This document shows positions 53,472 through 60,173 of a DNA stretch of 64,000 bases, piece by piece; position 1 is the stretch's first letter; each line of letters opens with the position of its first letter. Below the pieces are notes generated by a model. It worked only from the letters and a program-made list of their open reading frames with translations. It searched no databases and had not been told where the DNA came from. A program made the position numbers and the translations under genes. The DNA is taken from positions 3,261,001-3,325,000 of the forward strand of contig NZ_CP113056.1 of the NCBI RefSeq assembly GCF_026625645.1. The letters run 5' to 3'. The DNA comes from Ancylobacter sp. SL191. GTDB taxonomy: Bacteria > Pseudomonadota > Alphaproteobacteria > Rhizobiales > Xanthobacteraceae.

Positions 53472-53701
53472 CAGGCCTCTCCTTCCGGCACAAAGAAGAT
53501 GGCGCCGGGCAGCATGGACTTGAGGGTCCAGCCGTCCGGCAGGTGCGCGGTGATCGAGGCGCGCAATGCCTGCTCCACCTCATGTTCGGGTGCGCCGTGG
53601 CGGGCGAAGACCGTGCCGTAAATCAGCGGCTTCTTGTCCGGGAACTGGATGAGGGCGCACCAGTGGCGCATCGGCGCGCCGGCCTCGTTGTCACCCGTCA
53701 T
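53471..53701 (-). CDS. Small hypothetical protein upstream of integrase
   Basis: This 76-residue protein is read from the ATG at 53701, which overlaps the upstream gene's end by 11 bases. The core reads HWCALIQFPDKKPLIYGTVF, then PEHEVEQALRASITAHLPDG and LPGAIFFVPEGEA: strand, helix, strand. No family was recognised. It shares one base with the integrase start codon, so the two are coupled. Confidence 0.5.
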   Translation of the reverse strand: MTGDNEAGAPMRHWCALIQFPDKKPLIYGTVFARHGAPEHEVEQALRASITAHLPDGWTLKSMLPGAIFFVPEGEA

Positions 53702-54182
53702 AGCCGGTCTCCGCCGGGTAGCGGATGAAACAAGGGAGCGGAAGCCACCCCCTCGGCTCATGCGTGACGGGCGAGTGATCCCGATAATCCTTGCCGTCGA
53801 TCGTATAGCCCGGCGCCATCGTCATGCGGTGCCAGGAAGACACGAAGGCGCCGAAGCCGTCGTGCCAGACCATGGCGATGGCGTCGTTGCCGATGATGCC
53901 CCAGAAGGGCGTGCCGTCGCGTGGGACGGTGTGCATGGGGCGCGGCATCGGCCAGCCATTGAATGTGCTGACCGGCGCCGGCGGAGCCTCCGTCACCAGC
54001 CGCTCGATCAGATCGGCGGCGCGCGCACAACGCTTCTGAAGCGGATCGGGCGGCACATGCAGCGCCATGTTCCCATAGTCGCGGGCCGCCATCATCGCGG
54101 CGCAAACAACAGCCGTCGCCCGCAGCTGCTTCACCACATCTAAATACTCTGCCGCGAGGGTCTTTTTGGTGTTCTGGTTCAT
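53691..54182 (-). CDS. Hypothetical phage protein (DUF551-like)
   Basis: This 163-residue protein has an N-terminal helical part (LAAEYLDVVKQLRATAVVCA) and a C-terminal part with MHTVPRDGTPFWGIIGNDAI, AMVWHDGFGAFVSSWHRMTM and GWLPLP. The sequence P-R-D-G-T-P-F-W followed by HD..F and W.P(L/M)P resembles small phage proteins of the DUF551 type that end in a 'W.P.P' motif. Function unknown. Member of the leftward operon. Confidence 0.5.
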   Translation of the reverse strand: MNQNTKKTLAAEYLDVVKQLRATAVVCAAMMAARDYGNMALHVPPDPLQKRCARAADLIERLVTEAPPAPVSTFNGWPMPRPMHTVPRDGTPFWGIIGNDAIAMVWHDGFGAFVSSWHRMTMAPGYTIDGKDYRDHSPVTHEPRGWLPLPCFIRYPAETGYDG

Positions 54183-54406
54183 GTCCGGGGCGCCTCAACT
54201 TGGCAGCTGTAGATCACGTCAAGGTCGTAACCCTCGACGCCTGCAGCGGCGAGATCGCCCATCGACAAGCCGAAGCCAGCCAACACATCCGTTGCAGCCA
54301 CGGGGTTGTCGTGCAGTCGCTGCACCTCAGCCAGCGCGGCAGCAATGCCCTGCACCCGCGCGTTGGCCCTCGCCCGCCTGAGATGTTCCTCGGTACGCCG
54401 GTTCAT
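54179..54406 (-). CDS. Small hypothetical protein
   Basis: This 75-residue protein starts MNRRTEEHLRRARANARVQG and is mostly helical, with an acidic end. It overlaps its neighbours by four bases on each side. No family was recognised. Confidence 0.45.
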   Translation of the reverse strand: MNRRTEEHLRRARANARVQGIAAALAEVQRLHDNPVAATDVLAGFGLSMGDLAAAGVEGYDLDVIYSCQVEAPRT

Positions 54407-54714
54407 GCCCGCGCCCCTTCGATTTCGGCCAGCCGCCGGCGGGCGGTGCTGAGCCAGCTTTGCAGGGCAAGCTCCGGGTTCCGGCTCTTGCAGGTGACAT
54501 GGATGCCGCCGAGGCGCAGGGCGGTGCCGCCCCAGCCATCGTTCACCTTCACGCCCTTGCGGCGGCGCAGGCGGGCCAGCGCTTCGGCGCCGGCATCGAG
54601 CCGCCGGGCGATGCGCTCCGGCCGATCCAGCCGGCCGGCATAGGGCAGGCTGTCGAGCTTGCGCTCCACCTCGCCGATGAGGCGGCGGAGCTGTTCCGGT
54701 GGCGCGATCTTCAT
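54403..54714 (-). CDS. Small basic hypothetical protein
   Basis: This 103-residue protein is Arg/Lys-rich and helical: PPEQLRRLIGEVERKLDSLP, ARLRRRKGVKVNDGWGG, and LQSWLSTARRRLAEIEGA. It could bind DNA. Overlapping start and stop codons tie it to the leftward early operon. No family was recognised. Confidence 0.45.
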   Translation of the reverse strand: MKIAPPEQLRRLIGEVERKLDSLPYAGRLDRPERIARRLDAGAEALARLRRRKGVKVNDGWGGTALRLGGIHVTCKSRNPELALQSWLSTARRRLAEIEGARA

Positions 54715-55010
54715 GCCCGCCTCCGGTCCAGTTCGCGATACGCTGCGTTGATCCAGTTGGTGAGCAGCCCGCTATGGCCGCTCGTGCAACTCGCCGTGAC
54801 GCCGGCCATGGCGAGCCGGTGGGTGCCGAGCGGCTGTGAGTGCCGCGCGCCGTAGTTCTTCACCAGCTCATCAACCGTGGCGTCTGCCACTCGGCGATGG
54901 TCGTCATAGGAGGCGAGATCGCCGACCTTGATCGGCGGGATTGCCGCCTGACCCGCCTTTACGTGGTGGATGAGCTTCAGCAGTTCGTCGTCGGTCACGC
55001 GCTTCTTCAT
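54711..55010 (-). CDS. Small hypothetical protein
   Basis: This 99-residue protein is read from the ATG at 55010. It starts MKKRVTDDELLKLIHHVKAG and contains YDDHRRVADATVDELVKNYG, with predicted helices. Its start overlaps the XRE gene's stop and its end overlaps the next gene's start. No family was recognised. Confidence 0.45.
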   Translation of the reverse strand: MKKRVTDDELLKLIHHVKAGQAAIPPIKVGDLASYDDHRRVADATVDELVKNYGARHSQPLGTHRLAMAGVTASCTSGHSGLLTNWINAAYRELDRRRA

Positions 55011-55438
55011 GCCGCGAGCCTCCGATCGTCGAGCGCGCGGGTGAGCGCGGCCAGCAGCTCGGTGGTTTCCAGCGCGGTGCGCTGTTCCGGCGGCGGCAGG
55101 GTGCGCCAGAGCTGGACCACGCGGACAAAGGCGGGATTGGTGGCGAGCAGGGCCACGATCTCCTGCTCGTCGCCCGTGATGGGGTTTTCCAGCACGTCGA
55201 AAAACCAGCTGACGGTGTGGCCGGTGGCATAGGCGAAGCGCATGAGCTTGGCGGGGCAGATGCGGGTGCTGCCCTTCTCGTATTTCTGCCACTGCTGAAA
55301 GCTGGTGCCGACGATGGCGCCGGCCTGCACCTGCGACAGGCCGGAAAGCTGGCGGGCAACGCGCAGCCGGCCGGCGAGAAGGCGCGTCAGCTCCTCGTCG
55401 GGCTGCTCGATCGCCGGGAGGCGGGTTTTCTCAAGCAT
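55007..55438 (-). CDS. XRE-family HTH regulator
   Basis: This 143-residue protein is read from the ATG at 55438. Residues about 18-70 form an XRE/Cro-type domain: LLAGRLRVARQLSGLSQVQA, then GAIVGTSFQQWQKYEKGSTR and MRFAYATGHTVSWFF. The C-terminal helices may dimerise. It is not the main repressor, which is the S24-like gene to the right; it may control the leftward integration operon. Confidence 0.75.
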   Translation of the reverse strand: MLEKTRLPAIEQPDEELTRLLAGRLRVARQLSGLSQVQAGAIVGTSFQQWQKYEKGSTRICPAKLMRFAYATGHTVSWFFDVLENPITGDEQEIVALLATNPAFVRVVQLWRTLPPPEQRTALETTELLAALTRALDDRRLAA

Positions 55439-55739
55439 GGGGGGCTCCATAGCGGGCAGCGAGACGGGCGCGCGCGGCGGCCACGTTCTCGGGTGCGAAG
55501 GCGGGATCGAGCGCCGCATCATTGGCGGCGGCGGGCGAGACGGAGCGCGCGGCGTGCTGCGGATCGCGCAGCCAGGCCTGCACCTGGTGGCGCGACCAGA
55601 GCTTGGGCTTGCGCCCCGGCAGAGGCGCGGGAAACGCCTCCTGCTGCTGCAGCCGGGCGACATGGCGCGCGGTGGTGGCGACCGAGCGCCGGAACAGCTC
55701 CGCGAGATCCGCGAGGGTCATGGTGAGCGGTTCAGCCAT
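55431..55739 (-). CDS. AlpA/excisionase-like helix-turn-helix protein
   Basis: This 102-residue protein has MTLADLAELFRRSVATTARH, then LPGRKPKLWSRHQVQAWLRD at about 7-58, the pattern of MerR-like excisionase or AlpA domains with an HTH and a wing ending in a 'W.R..V..WL' helix. The rest is Ala-rich. It overlaps its neighbours on both sides. Candidate excisionase of this prophage. Confidence 0.55.
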   Translation of the reverse strand: MAEPLTMTLADLAELFRRSVATTARHVARLQQQEAFPAPLPGRKPKLWSRHQVQAWLRDPQHAARSVSPAAANDAALDPAFAPENVAAARARLAARYGAPHA

Positions 55740-56172
55740 GGGGCTTGAACCCTCCCATCCCCTCGACCGTGACAGGGCCGCTTTCCTTGATTGTGAAGTG
55801 AACGCCCTTGGCCTCGTCGGCGCCGTAGGCCCCGATCATGCCGTGGCTGTAATCCGCTGCCGCCGACATCATCGCCTGCAGCATGACGAACAGCGCCTGC
55901 TCGCGTTGCGCCGGCGGCACCATGTGGATGAACTGCAGCGCCGTGGTCGTCATCTGGTACCCGGCCATGCGGCCGACCGCATCCATGATGTCTTCCGGCT
56001 GCGTGCGCCGCAGGGTTTCCCCTGTCAGCGCGTTCTGGAAGTTTTCACCCACGCGGAGGCCAAGGCGCGCAAAGCAGCCCTTGGCGCCCGCCACAGCCGC
56101 GCCGGCCTCAAGGGCGGTGCGCTGCTCCGACAACGCCGATGCGATAGCCGGATCGAGGTCTTTCAATTCCAT
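55732..56172 (-). CDS. Hypothetical phage protein, first of the leftward operon
   Basis: This 146-residue protein is read from the ATG at 56172. It is helical: LDPAIASALSEQRTALEAGA, FQNALTGETLRRTQPEDIMD, LQFIHMVPPAQREQALFVML and ADYSHGMIGAYGADEAKGVH. No membrane segment. The operator and parS-like site lie just upstream. No family was recognised. Confidence 0.5.
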   Translation of the reverse strand: MELKDLDPAIASALSEQRTALEAGAAVAGAKGCFARLGLRVGENFQNALTGETLRRTQPEDIMDAVGRMAGYQMTTTALQFIHMVPPAQREQALFVMLQAMMSAAADYSHGMIGAYGADEAKGVHFTIKESGPVTVEGMGGFKPHG

Positions 56173-56250
56173 GGGGAACGTCTCCTGCCCGGTTCGCGAG
56201 CGGCGCCCGCGAAGCAACCGGACGTGGTGACGTTACATGTGCAGATTTTG

Positions 56251-56268
56251 AACTGCAAGGATGCAGAT
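56251..56268. promoter_or_regulatory. Imperfect operator of the leftward operon
   Basis: AACTGCAAGGATGCAGAT is a near match to the perfect palindrome ATCTGCAACTTGCAGAT-type site at 57438-57455 (15 of 18 positions). The adjoining TGCAGATTTTGAAC (56240-56253) recurs exactly at 57449-57462. Confidence 0.65.
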
Positions 56269-56280
56269 TAAGAGTTTCAT

Positions 56281-56296
56281 TGTTTCACGTGAAGCG
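56281..56296. promoter_or_regulatory. parS-like site
   Basis: TGTTTCACGTGAAGCG matches the chromosomal parS consensus TGTTTCACGTGAAACA at 14 of 16 positions, with the central palindrome TTCACGTGAA intact. It lies between the leftward operon and a membrane-protein gene. It may bind host ParB or the phage's ParB-like protein. Confidence 0.5.
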
Positions 56297-56345
56297 CGGT
56301 TCGTCCCCAGTTAGGTTTGCTCCTGCGGTATGTGCGGAGGGGCGC

Positions 56346-56648
56346 ATGTGGGTTTTGCAGGGGCTGATGGCTGTCCTTGACGCCATCCGGGGCCTGTTTC
56401 ACGAGGTCGCCGAATTGGCGCTCCAGCTTGTGGCGCTTGCCGCTCTCGCTGTCGCGCTCTGGTGGCTGCTGCGCCCACTCGTCTCGCTCGCGGACAAGGT
56501 GGTTGAGCGGCCATGGTGGCGCCAGCGCTTTGGCGGGCGCTTCACGGGCGGCGATCTTGTGGGGATGAGCTTTGCCGGCCTCGTCATCCTCGGGCCGGTG
56601 GTTCTTGCACTTGCGCTCTACGCCGTGGGCGTCCTGCCGGCGCGCTGA
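56346..56648 (+). CDS. Small membrane protein next to the repressor
   Basis: This 100-residue protein is read from the ATG at 56346 (GAGGGG upstream); an in-frame ATG at 56280 lies inside the parS-like site and is less likely. It has two membrane segments: about 20-45 (LALQLVALAALAVALWWLLR) and 75-95 (GMSFAGLVILGPVVLALALY), with a basic loop of about 30 residues between. It is convergent with the repressor. Superinfection exclusion is a possible role; nothing proves it. Confidence 0.5.
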   Translation: MWVLQGLMAVLDAIRGLFHEVAELALQLVALAALAVALWWLLRPLVSLADKVVERPWWRQRFGGRFTGGDLVGMSFAGLVILGPVVLALALYAVGVLPAR

Positions 56649-57329
56649 TCAGCGGTCGGCGCCGAGGCGCCAAGGGCGCACGCTGCCAACGACCACGCCC
56701 ATGATGAGCACGCGCTCATTGTCCACGAGCAGAGGGCGGCGCAGGCTCGGGTCGGAACTGGCTGCGACCAGAAACGGTGGCTCGAAGATGCGGAACACCG
56801 TTTCCGCCGTGCCGCGCCGCAGATCATAGACCTGGGCGCACACGGCATCGCCCGCCTGGGGCGTGCCGTTGAGGTCCACCATCACGATGTCGCCGGGGCG
56901 AATGCCCTCATCTTCCAGCGCCCGCGAGTGGATGCGCCACGGCTCGACGGCGTTGCGGCCATCCCGCATGGCTTCCACGATGCGGCCGAGGTTGGCATCG
57001 CCGGCATTGTCGTTGCTGAAGCTGACCTGCTCGCCCTCGCCAAAGCCAAGCATGGCGCCGGACGCCTGCCCCTCGCCGGGACCAGGTACGCCGAAACGCG
57101 CCTTCACCTTGGCAATGCTCATTTGCGAGAGGGTGCCGGCGTAATCTTCCCAGAAGATGCGGGTGAGCGTCGTGTCCGACAGACCCGCCTCGTGCGCAAT
57201 CTTCGACGGCTTCATGCCGAGCGTGCGCTCAAGCGTCGTGACCCACTCTTTATGCAGGTCGCGCAGCTGCTGCTTCGTCTCGGATGTCTTGCTCGCGGCC
57301 TTAGCCGGGGTCTTTGCCGTCGCGCCCAT
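56649..57329 (-). CDS. S24/LexA-like phage repressor without catalytic residues
   Basis: This 226-residue protein is read from the ATG at 57329. The N-terminal HTH is about 38-75 (MKPSKIAHEAGLSDTTLTRI), followed by a linker and an S24-like domain (132-226) whose WRIHSRALEDEGIRPGDIVM aligns without gaps to LexA's region around its Ser. There the Ser is Ala137, and the Lys position is Phe179 (ETVFRIF versus VTVKRL). Both members of the self-cleavage dyad are therefore absent. It is divergent from the Cro-like gene with operators between, as for a CI-type repressor. Confidence 0.8.
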   Translation of the reverse strand: MGATAKTPAKAASKTSETKQQLRDLHKEWVTTLERTLGMKPSKIAHEAGLSDTTLTRIFWEDYAGTLSQMSIAKVKARFGVPGPGEGQASGAMLGFGEGEQVSFSNDNAGDANLGRIVEAMRDGRNAVEPWRIHSRALEDEGIRPGDIVMVDLNGTPQAGDAVCAQVYDLRRGTAETVFRIFEPPFLVAASSDPSLRRPLLVDNERVLIMGVVVGSVRPWRLGADR

Positions 57330-57437
57330 CGCCGTCCGCCTGTGCGCTGCACAAATGCGGCTCGCAATATGCAGCGAATGCGTATGGTGGGGGACACTAA
57401 ACATTGATGTTGACGGACTGCCGCAAATCAGATCGAT

Positions 57438-57462
57438 ATCTGCAAACTTGCAGATTTTGAAC
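57438..57462. promoter_or_regulatory. Perfect palindromic operator upstream of cro
   Basis: ATCTGCAA (57438-57445), AC, TTGCAGAT (57448-57455): 8-bp arms with two central bases. It overlaps TGCAGATTTTGAAC, which is repeated exactly at 56240-56253. Placed 18 bases before the Cro-like start, it is the likely repressor/Cro binding site. Confidence 0.7.
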
Positions 57463-57472
57463 GGATGGGCAA

Positions 57473-57724
57473 ATGGAACCCGCCGACATTGCGTCGCGCG
57501 CTCACAGGATTGGCTTGTCTCAGAAAGACCTCGCCGTCCTGTCGGGCCTCGACAAGACCACCGTGGAACGCACGCTCAACGGCAAGACCGATCCGCGTCG
57601 CTCAACGCTGCGCCGTATGGAGGCCGCTCTCGTTGGCTATGAGCGCGAGCAGCTTGCCCGGCTCAAGGTGCTGCTGGGCGAGGCAAAGGCGGCAGATGCC
57701 GCAGCGGCGGAGGCGGCGGAATGA
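57473..57724 (+). CDS. Cro-like XRE HTH protein
   Basis: This 83-residue protein has IASRAHRIGLSQKDLAVLSG, then LDKTTVERTLNGKTDPRRST and LRRMEAALVGYE, a complete XRE HTH, followed by a short acidic/Ala-rich helix. As the first rightward gene opposite the repressor it fits Cro. Its stop overlaps the next gene's ATG. Confidence 0.7.
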   Translation: MEPADIASRAHRIGLSQKDLAVLSGLDKTTVERTLNGKTDPRRSTLRRMEAALVGYEREQLARLKVLLGEAKAADAAAAEAAE

Positions 57725-58290
57725 CCGCGCTGGCGCTTTCCGGCAAATCAAACTGCCGGCAGTTGTCAACCGTTCCCGCCATTGAGGGTCTGCGGCAGGC
57801 CGCCGGCCACACCATGCTGGCGCTCTGCGCTGCTGCCGGTGTGAGCGAGCGGGCTTATCGCGACCTTGTCCACGGCCGGGCGCAACCCCAGCCGCGCACC
57901 CTGATCAAGCTCTCCCGGGCGCTGGACCATCTCGGGTCCGGTTCCTCCCCCTCACCGCGGCCTGTCCTGATCTTCGCGTTCTGGCGGGCCGCGGTGCTTT
58001 TTCTTTCCACCGAGCTGGGGGCGGACGCTGCGCTTGCCCTCGCCGATGACGACGGATGCTCCCGCCCCATGGATCCCGCCTGGTTGAAGGCGGCACGGGC
58101 GCGGATGCTGGCCTTCTACCTCGCCCATGTCGAACTGCAGGTCTCGCTCACCGCGCTGGCGGAGGCTTGCGGCACGTCCAAACAGCGCGTGCACAAAGCC
58201 ACCCGCACCGTGGAAGACATGCGCGACGATCCCGCGATCGACGCCCTGCTCACCCGCGCCGCCGTGGCCGTGACGGGAAACACCCCATGA
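57721..58290 (+). CDS. HTH protein with a DnaA-C-terminal-like domain
   Basis: This 189-residue protein has two DNA-binding parts. An XRE-like N-terminal part is about 22-65 (LRQAAGHTMLALCAAAGVSE, YRDLVHG). The C-terminal part, about 125-180 (RMLAFYLAHVELQVSLTALA, then GTSKQRVHKATRTVEDMRDD), has the same pattern as the DnaA C-terminal HTH used by rhizobial phage regulators. It likely binds the phage origin or early promoters. It overlaps the Cro-like gene by four bases. Confidence 0.65.
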   Translation: MTALALSGKSNCRQLSTVPAIEGLRQAAGHTMLALCAAAGVSERAYRDLVHGRAQPQPRTLIKLSRALDHLGSGSSPSPRPVLIFAFWRAAVLFLSTELGADAALALADDDGCSRPMDPAWLKAARARMLAFYLAHVELQVSLTALAEACGTSKQRVHKATRTVEDMRDDPAIDALLTRAAVAVTGNTP

Positions 58291-58553
58291 AAGAGCTGAT
58301 GCCTGCCCAGCCCTGCGATGCCGGAACGCTGTGCTTCTCCCCGCTTGGAGCTGCGGCGCTGTTTACGTCGGGCCTGTGCCTCGCCGCCGCCGTTGTCGCC
58401 GGCGCGATGGGTAGTCCGCTTCTGTGCCTCGGCGCCGTGCTGGTGACGGCGGCGCTGTGGCTGGTGGCGGCGCAGGATGCCGCCTCGGTGCTGCTGCGGC
58501 TCGCCCGCGAGGCCCGCCGCTCTCCCATGGGAGGACCGCGCCATGGTGGATGA
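58287..58553 (+). CDS. Small membrane protein
   Basis: This 88-residue protein starts at the ATG at 58287 (ATGA overlap with the previous gene). It has two membrane segments: about 19-42 (LGAAALFTSGLCLAAAVVAG) and 44-65. A basic C-terminus faces the cytoplasm. No family was recognised. Confidence 0.45.
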   Translation: MKELMPAQPCDAGTLCFSPLGAAALFTSGLCLAAAVVAGAMGSPLLCLGAVLVTAALWLVAAQDAASVLLRLAREARRSPMGGPRHGG

Positions 58554-58988
58554 GCTGAAGTTTCAGGTGCTCGCCACCGTCGCGCGCGAGGATGTGGACC
58601 GGGGCCCGCCCTTCTATTTGCTGGTTTCCACCTGCACGACGCAGGTGGCGCTGGCCCGGCGGGATGGCGAGGACCGGTTCGTGCCGGTGAACGGCCCGTA
58701 CAGCTTCGATCAGATCGAGCGCGCTGCCGCTGCCGTGCTGGCGGGCAACCCGCGCACGCTGACCGCGCCGGCGACGCCCCGCGCGCTGGCGCTGGGCTAC
58801 ACCGCCTTCATCGCCCTTTACCGCCGGCAGCTCGAGGAAATCGACGCTGCCAGCGCCGCGCTTTCCGGCGCGCTCCCCCTCCCCGCTCCGGAGAGGAAGC
58901 GCCGCCCGCGCGCGACTGCACAACCGACGCGCGGGCGGTGCCGCCCACCCAGGAGAGCCTGTTCGCCTGCACGACGTGCGGAGGGTGA
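58543..58988 (+). CDS. Hypothetical phage protein, apparent frameshift near the end
   Basis: From the ATG at 58543 the frame reads VDELKFQVLATVAREDVDRG, then STCTTQVALARRDGEDRFVP and FDQIERAAAAVLAGNPRTLT up to about 58870. It then becomes Arg/Pro-rich and runs without stop into the ParB-like gene. The frame two bases on reads a normal-looking end (GEEAPPARDCTTDARAVPPT, then QESLFACTTCGG) with a stop at 58986-58988, two bases before the next ATG. A shift in the C-rich tract at 58868-58885 would explain this. No family was recognised. Confidence 0.45.
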
Positions 58989-58989
58989 G

Positions 58990-59850
58990 ATGCGCGCCAT
59001 TGATGCCGAGCCTTTCCAAAAGGCCTTTTGGGCCGACTTCGCCGGCGCCGATCGCGACCTCGGGGCGGCGCCCATGCTGCAGTGGGTGAAGATCGAGCAG
59101 CTGCGCGTCGATCCCACCTATCAGCGGGACATCACGGCCGAGGGGCGCCGCTCCCTGTTCGCGATCGCGCGGAACTTCGACTGGTCGAAGTTTGCCCCGC
59201 TGATCGTCGCGCCCATCGAGGGCGGGCTCTACGCCGTCATTGACGGCCAGCACCGCGCCACGGCGGCGGCGCTTCGGAAGATCGAGAGCGTGCCCTGCAA
59301 TGTGGTCATCGCCGACCAGGCGAAGCAGGCGGCGGCTTTCGCCGCCGTGAATGGGCAGGTGACCAAGCTGTCCTCGGTCGCGATCTATCACGCGCGCGTA
59401 TCGGCCGGGGACAAGGAAGCGGTCATCTGCAATGAGGTGTGCCGCGCGGCCGATGTGAACGTGCTGCGCTATCCGGTGCAGTCCACGCTGATGAAGCGCG
59501 GCGACACCATCGCACCGAATGTGATCCTTGCCGCCATCGCCCGCCACGGCCGCGACACCGTGGCGACGGCGCTTTCCTGCGTCACCCAGACGGCCGAGGG
59601 CAACCCCGGCATGTTGGGTAAGCCCGTCATTGAGGCGCTGTGCACGGTGCTCGGCGCGGCGAAGGAATGGCGGGACGCCGGCGAGAAGCTGCTCGAAGCC
59701 TTCGATGACTTCGATTTCAAGGCCGAACTCATCGCCGCCCGCGTGACCCACCACACCAAGGGCCAGGCGCTCAACGGGGTGCTCTGCGCGCGCCTCACCC
59801 AGTACCTGCAGCAGAAGCTGCCGCTGCCGGCGAAGGTGGGTGCGGCATGA
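58990..59850 (+). CDS. ParB/Srx-fold nuclease-domain protein
   Basis: This 286-residue protein is read from the ATG at 58990. KIEQLRVDPTYQRDITAEGR, then FAPLIVAPIEGGLYAVIDGQ and HRATAAALRKIESVPCNVVI are the ParB N-terminal fold with its core 'GQHR' motif (DGQHRATAA). QVTKLSSVAIYHARVSAGDK and TAPNVILAAIARHG-like helices follow. The domain binds CTP in ParB and has nuclease or kinase activity in relatives. It may act in replication or bind the parS-like site 2.7 kb to the left; both are inference. The next gene overlaps by four bases. Confidence 0.75.
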   Translation: MRAIDAEPFQKAFWADFAGADRDLGAAPMLQWVKIEQLRVDPTYQRDITAEGRRSLFAIARNFDWSKFAPLIVAPIEGGLYAVIDGQHRATAAALRKIESVPCNVVIADQAKQAAAFAAVNGQVTKLSSVAIYHARVSAGDKEAVICNEVCRAADVNVLRYPVQSTLMKRGDTIAPNVILAAIARHGRDTVATALSCVTQTAEGNPGMLGKPVIEALCTVLGAAKEWRDAGEKLLEAFDDFDFKAELIAARVTHHTKGQALNGVLCARLTQYLQQKLPLPAKVGAA

Positions 59851-60173
59851 GCTGGATAGTCAGCAAATCCGTGTTCGGCTGGCGAGTGCATTGGGGAGAC
59901 GTTCGCTGGGCCGATGGCGCTCAGTACGTGAGCTTTGAGCCCAACCAATATGGCCGCGTGATATCCGTTGGCTATAGCGGCTATGCCGATTGCCGCTTTT
60001 CGGAGATCCGTGCGGCGGCGGCTCACGTGCGTGCAGCGTTCGCGGCCTTCTCGCCCCCCATCCATCGCCACGGCTGGCGAGGTTCGCCCGAGCGGCGGCG
60101 CCTCTGCGACGCCATTGCCGCCAAGTTGAACGCGGACGGTGTGGCGCCCGGCCTCCCTGAGGCGGCGCCATGA
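59847..60173 (+). CDS. Small hypothetical protein
   Basis: This 108-residue protein has an aromatic, beta-rich first half (WIVSKSVFGWRVHWGDVRWA, then YVSFEPNQYGRVISVGYSGY) and a helical end (PERRRLCDAIAAKLNADGVA). It is coupled by four-base overlaps to its neighbours. No family was recognised. Confidence 0.5.
   Translation: MSWIVSKSVFGWRVHWGDVRWADGAQYVSFEPNQYGRVISVGYSGYADCRFSEIRAAAAHVRAAFAAFSPPIHRHGWRGSPERRRLCDAIAAKLNADGVAPGLPEAAP

Noticed and set aside
58477..59850. Single 457-residue fusion of an unknown domain and a ParB-like domain
   Set aside because: The middle stretch looks like out-of-frame reading, and a better frame gives a stop and a new start; annotated as two genes with the fusion kept only as an alternative.
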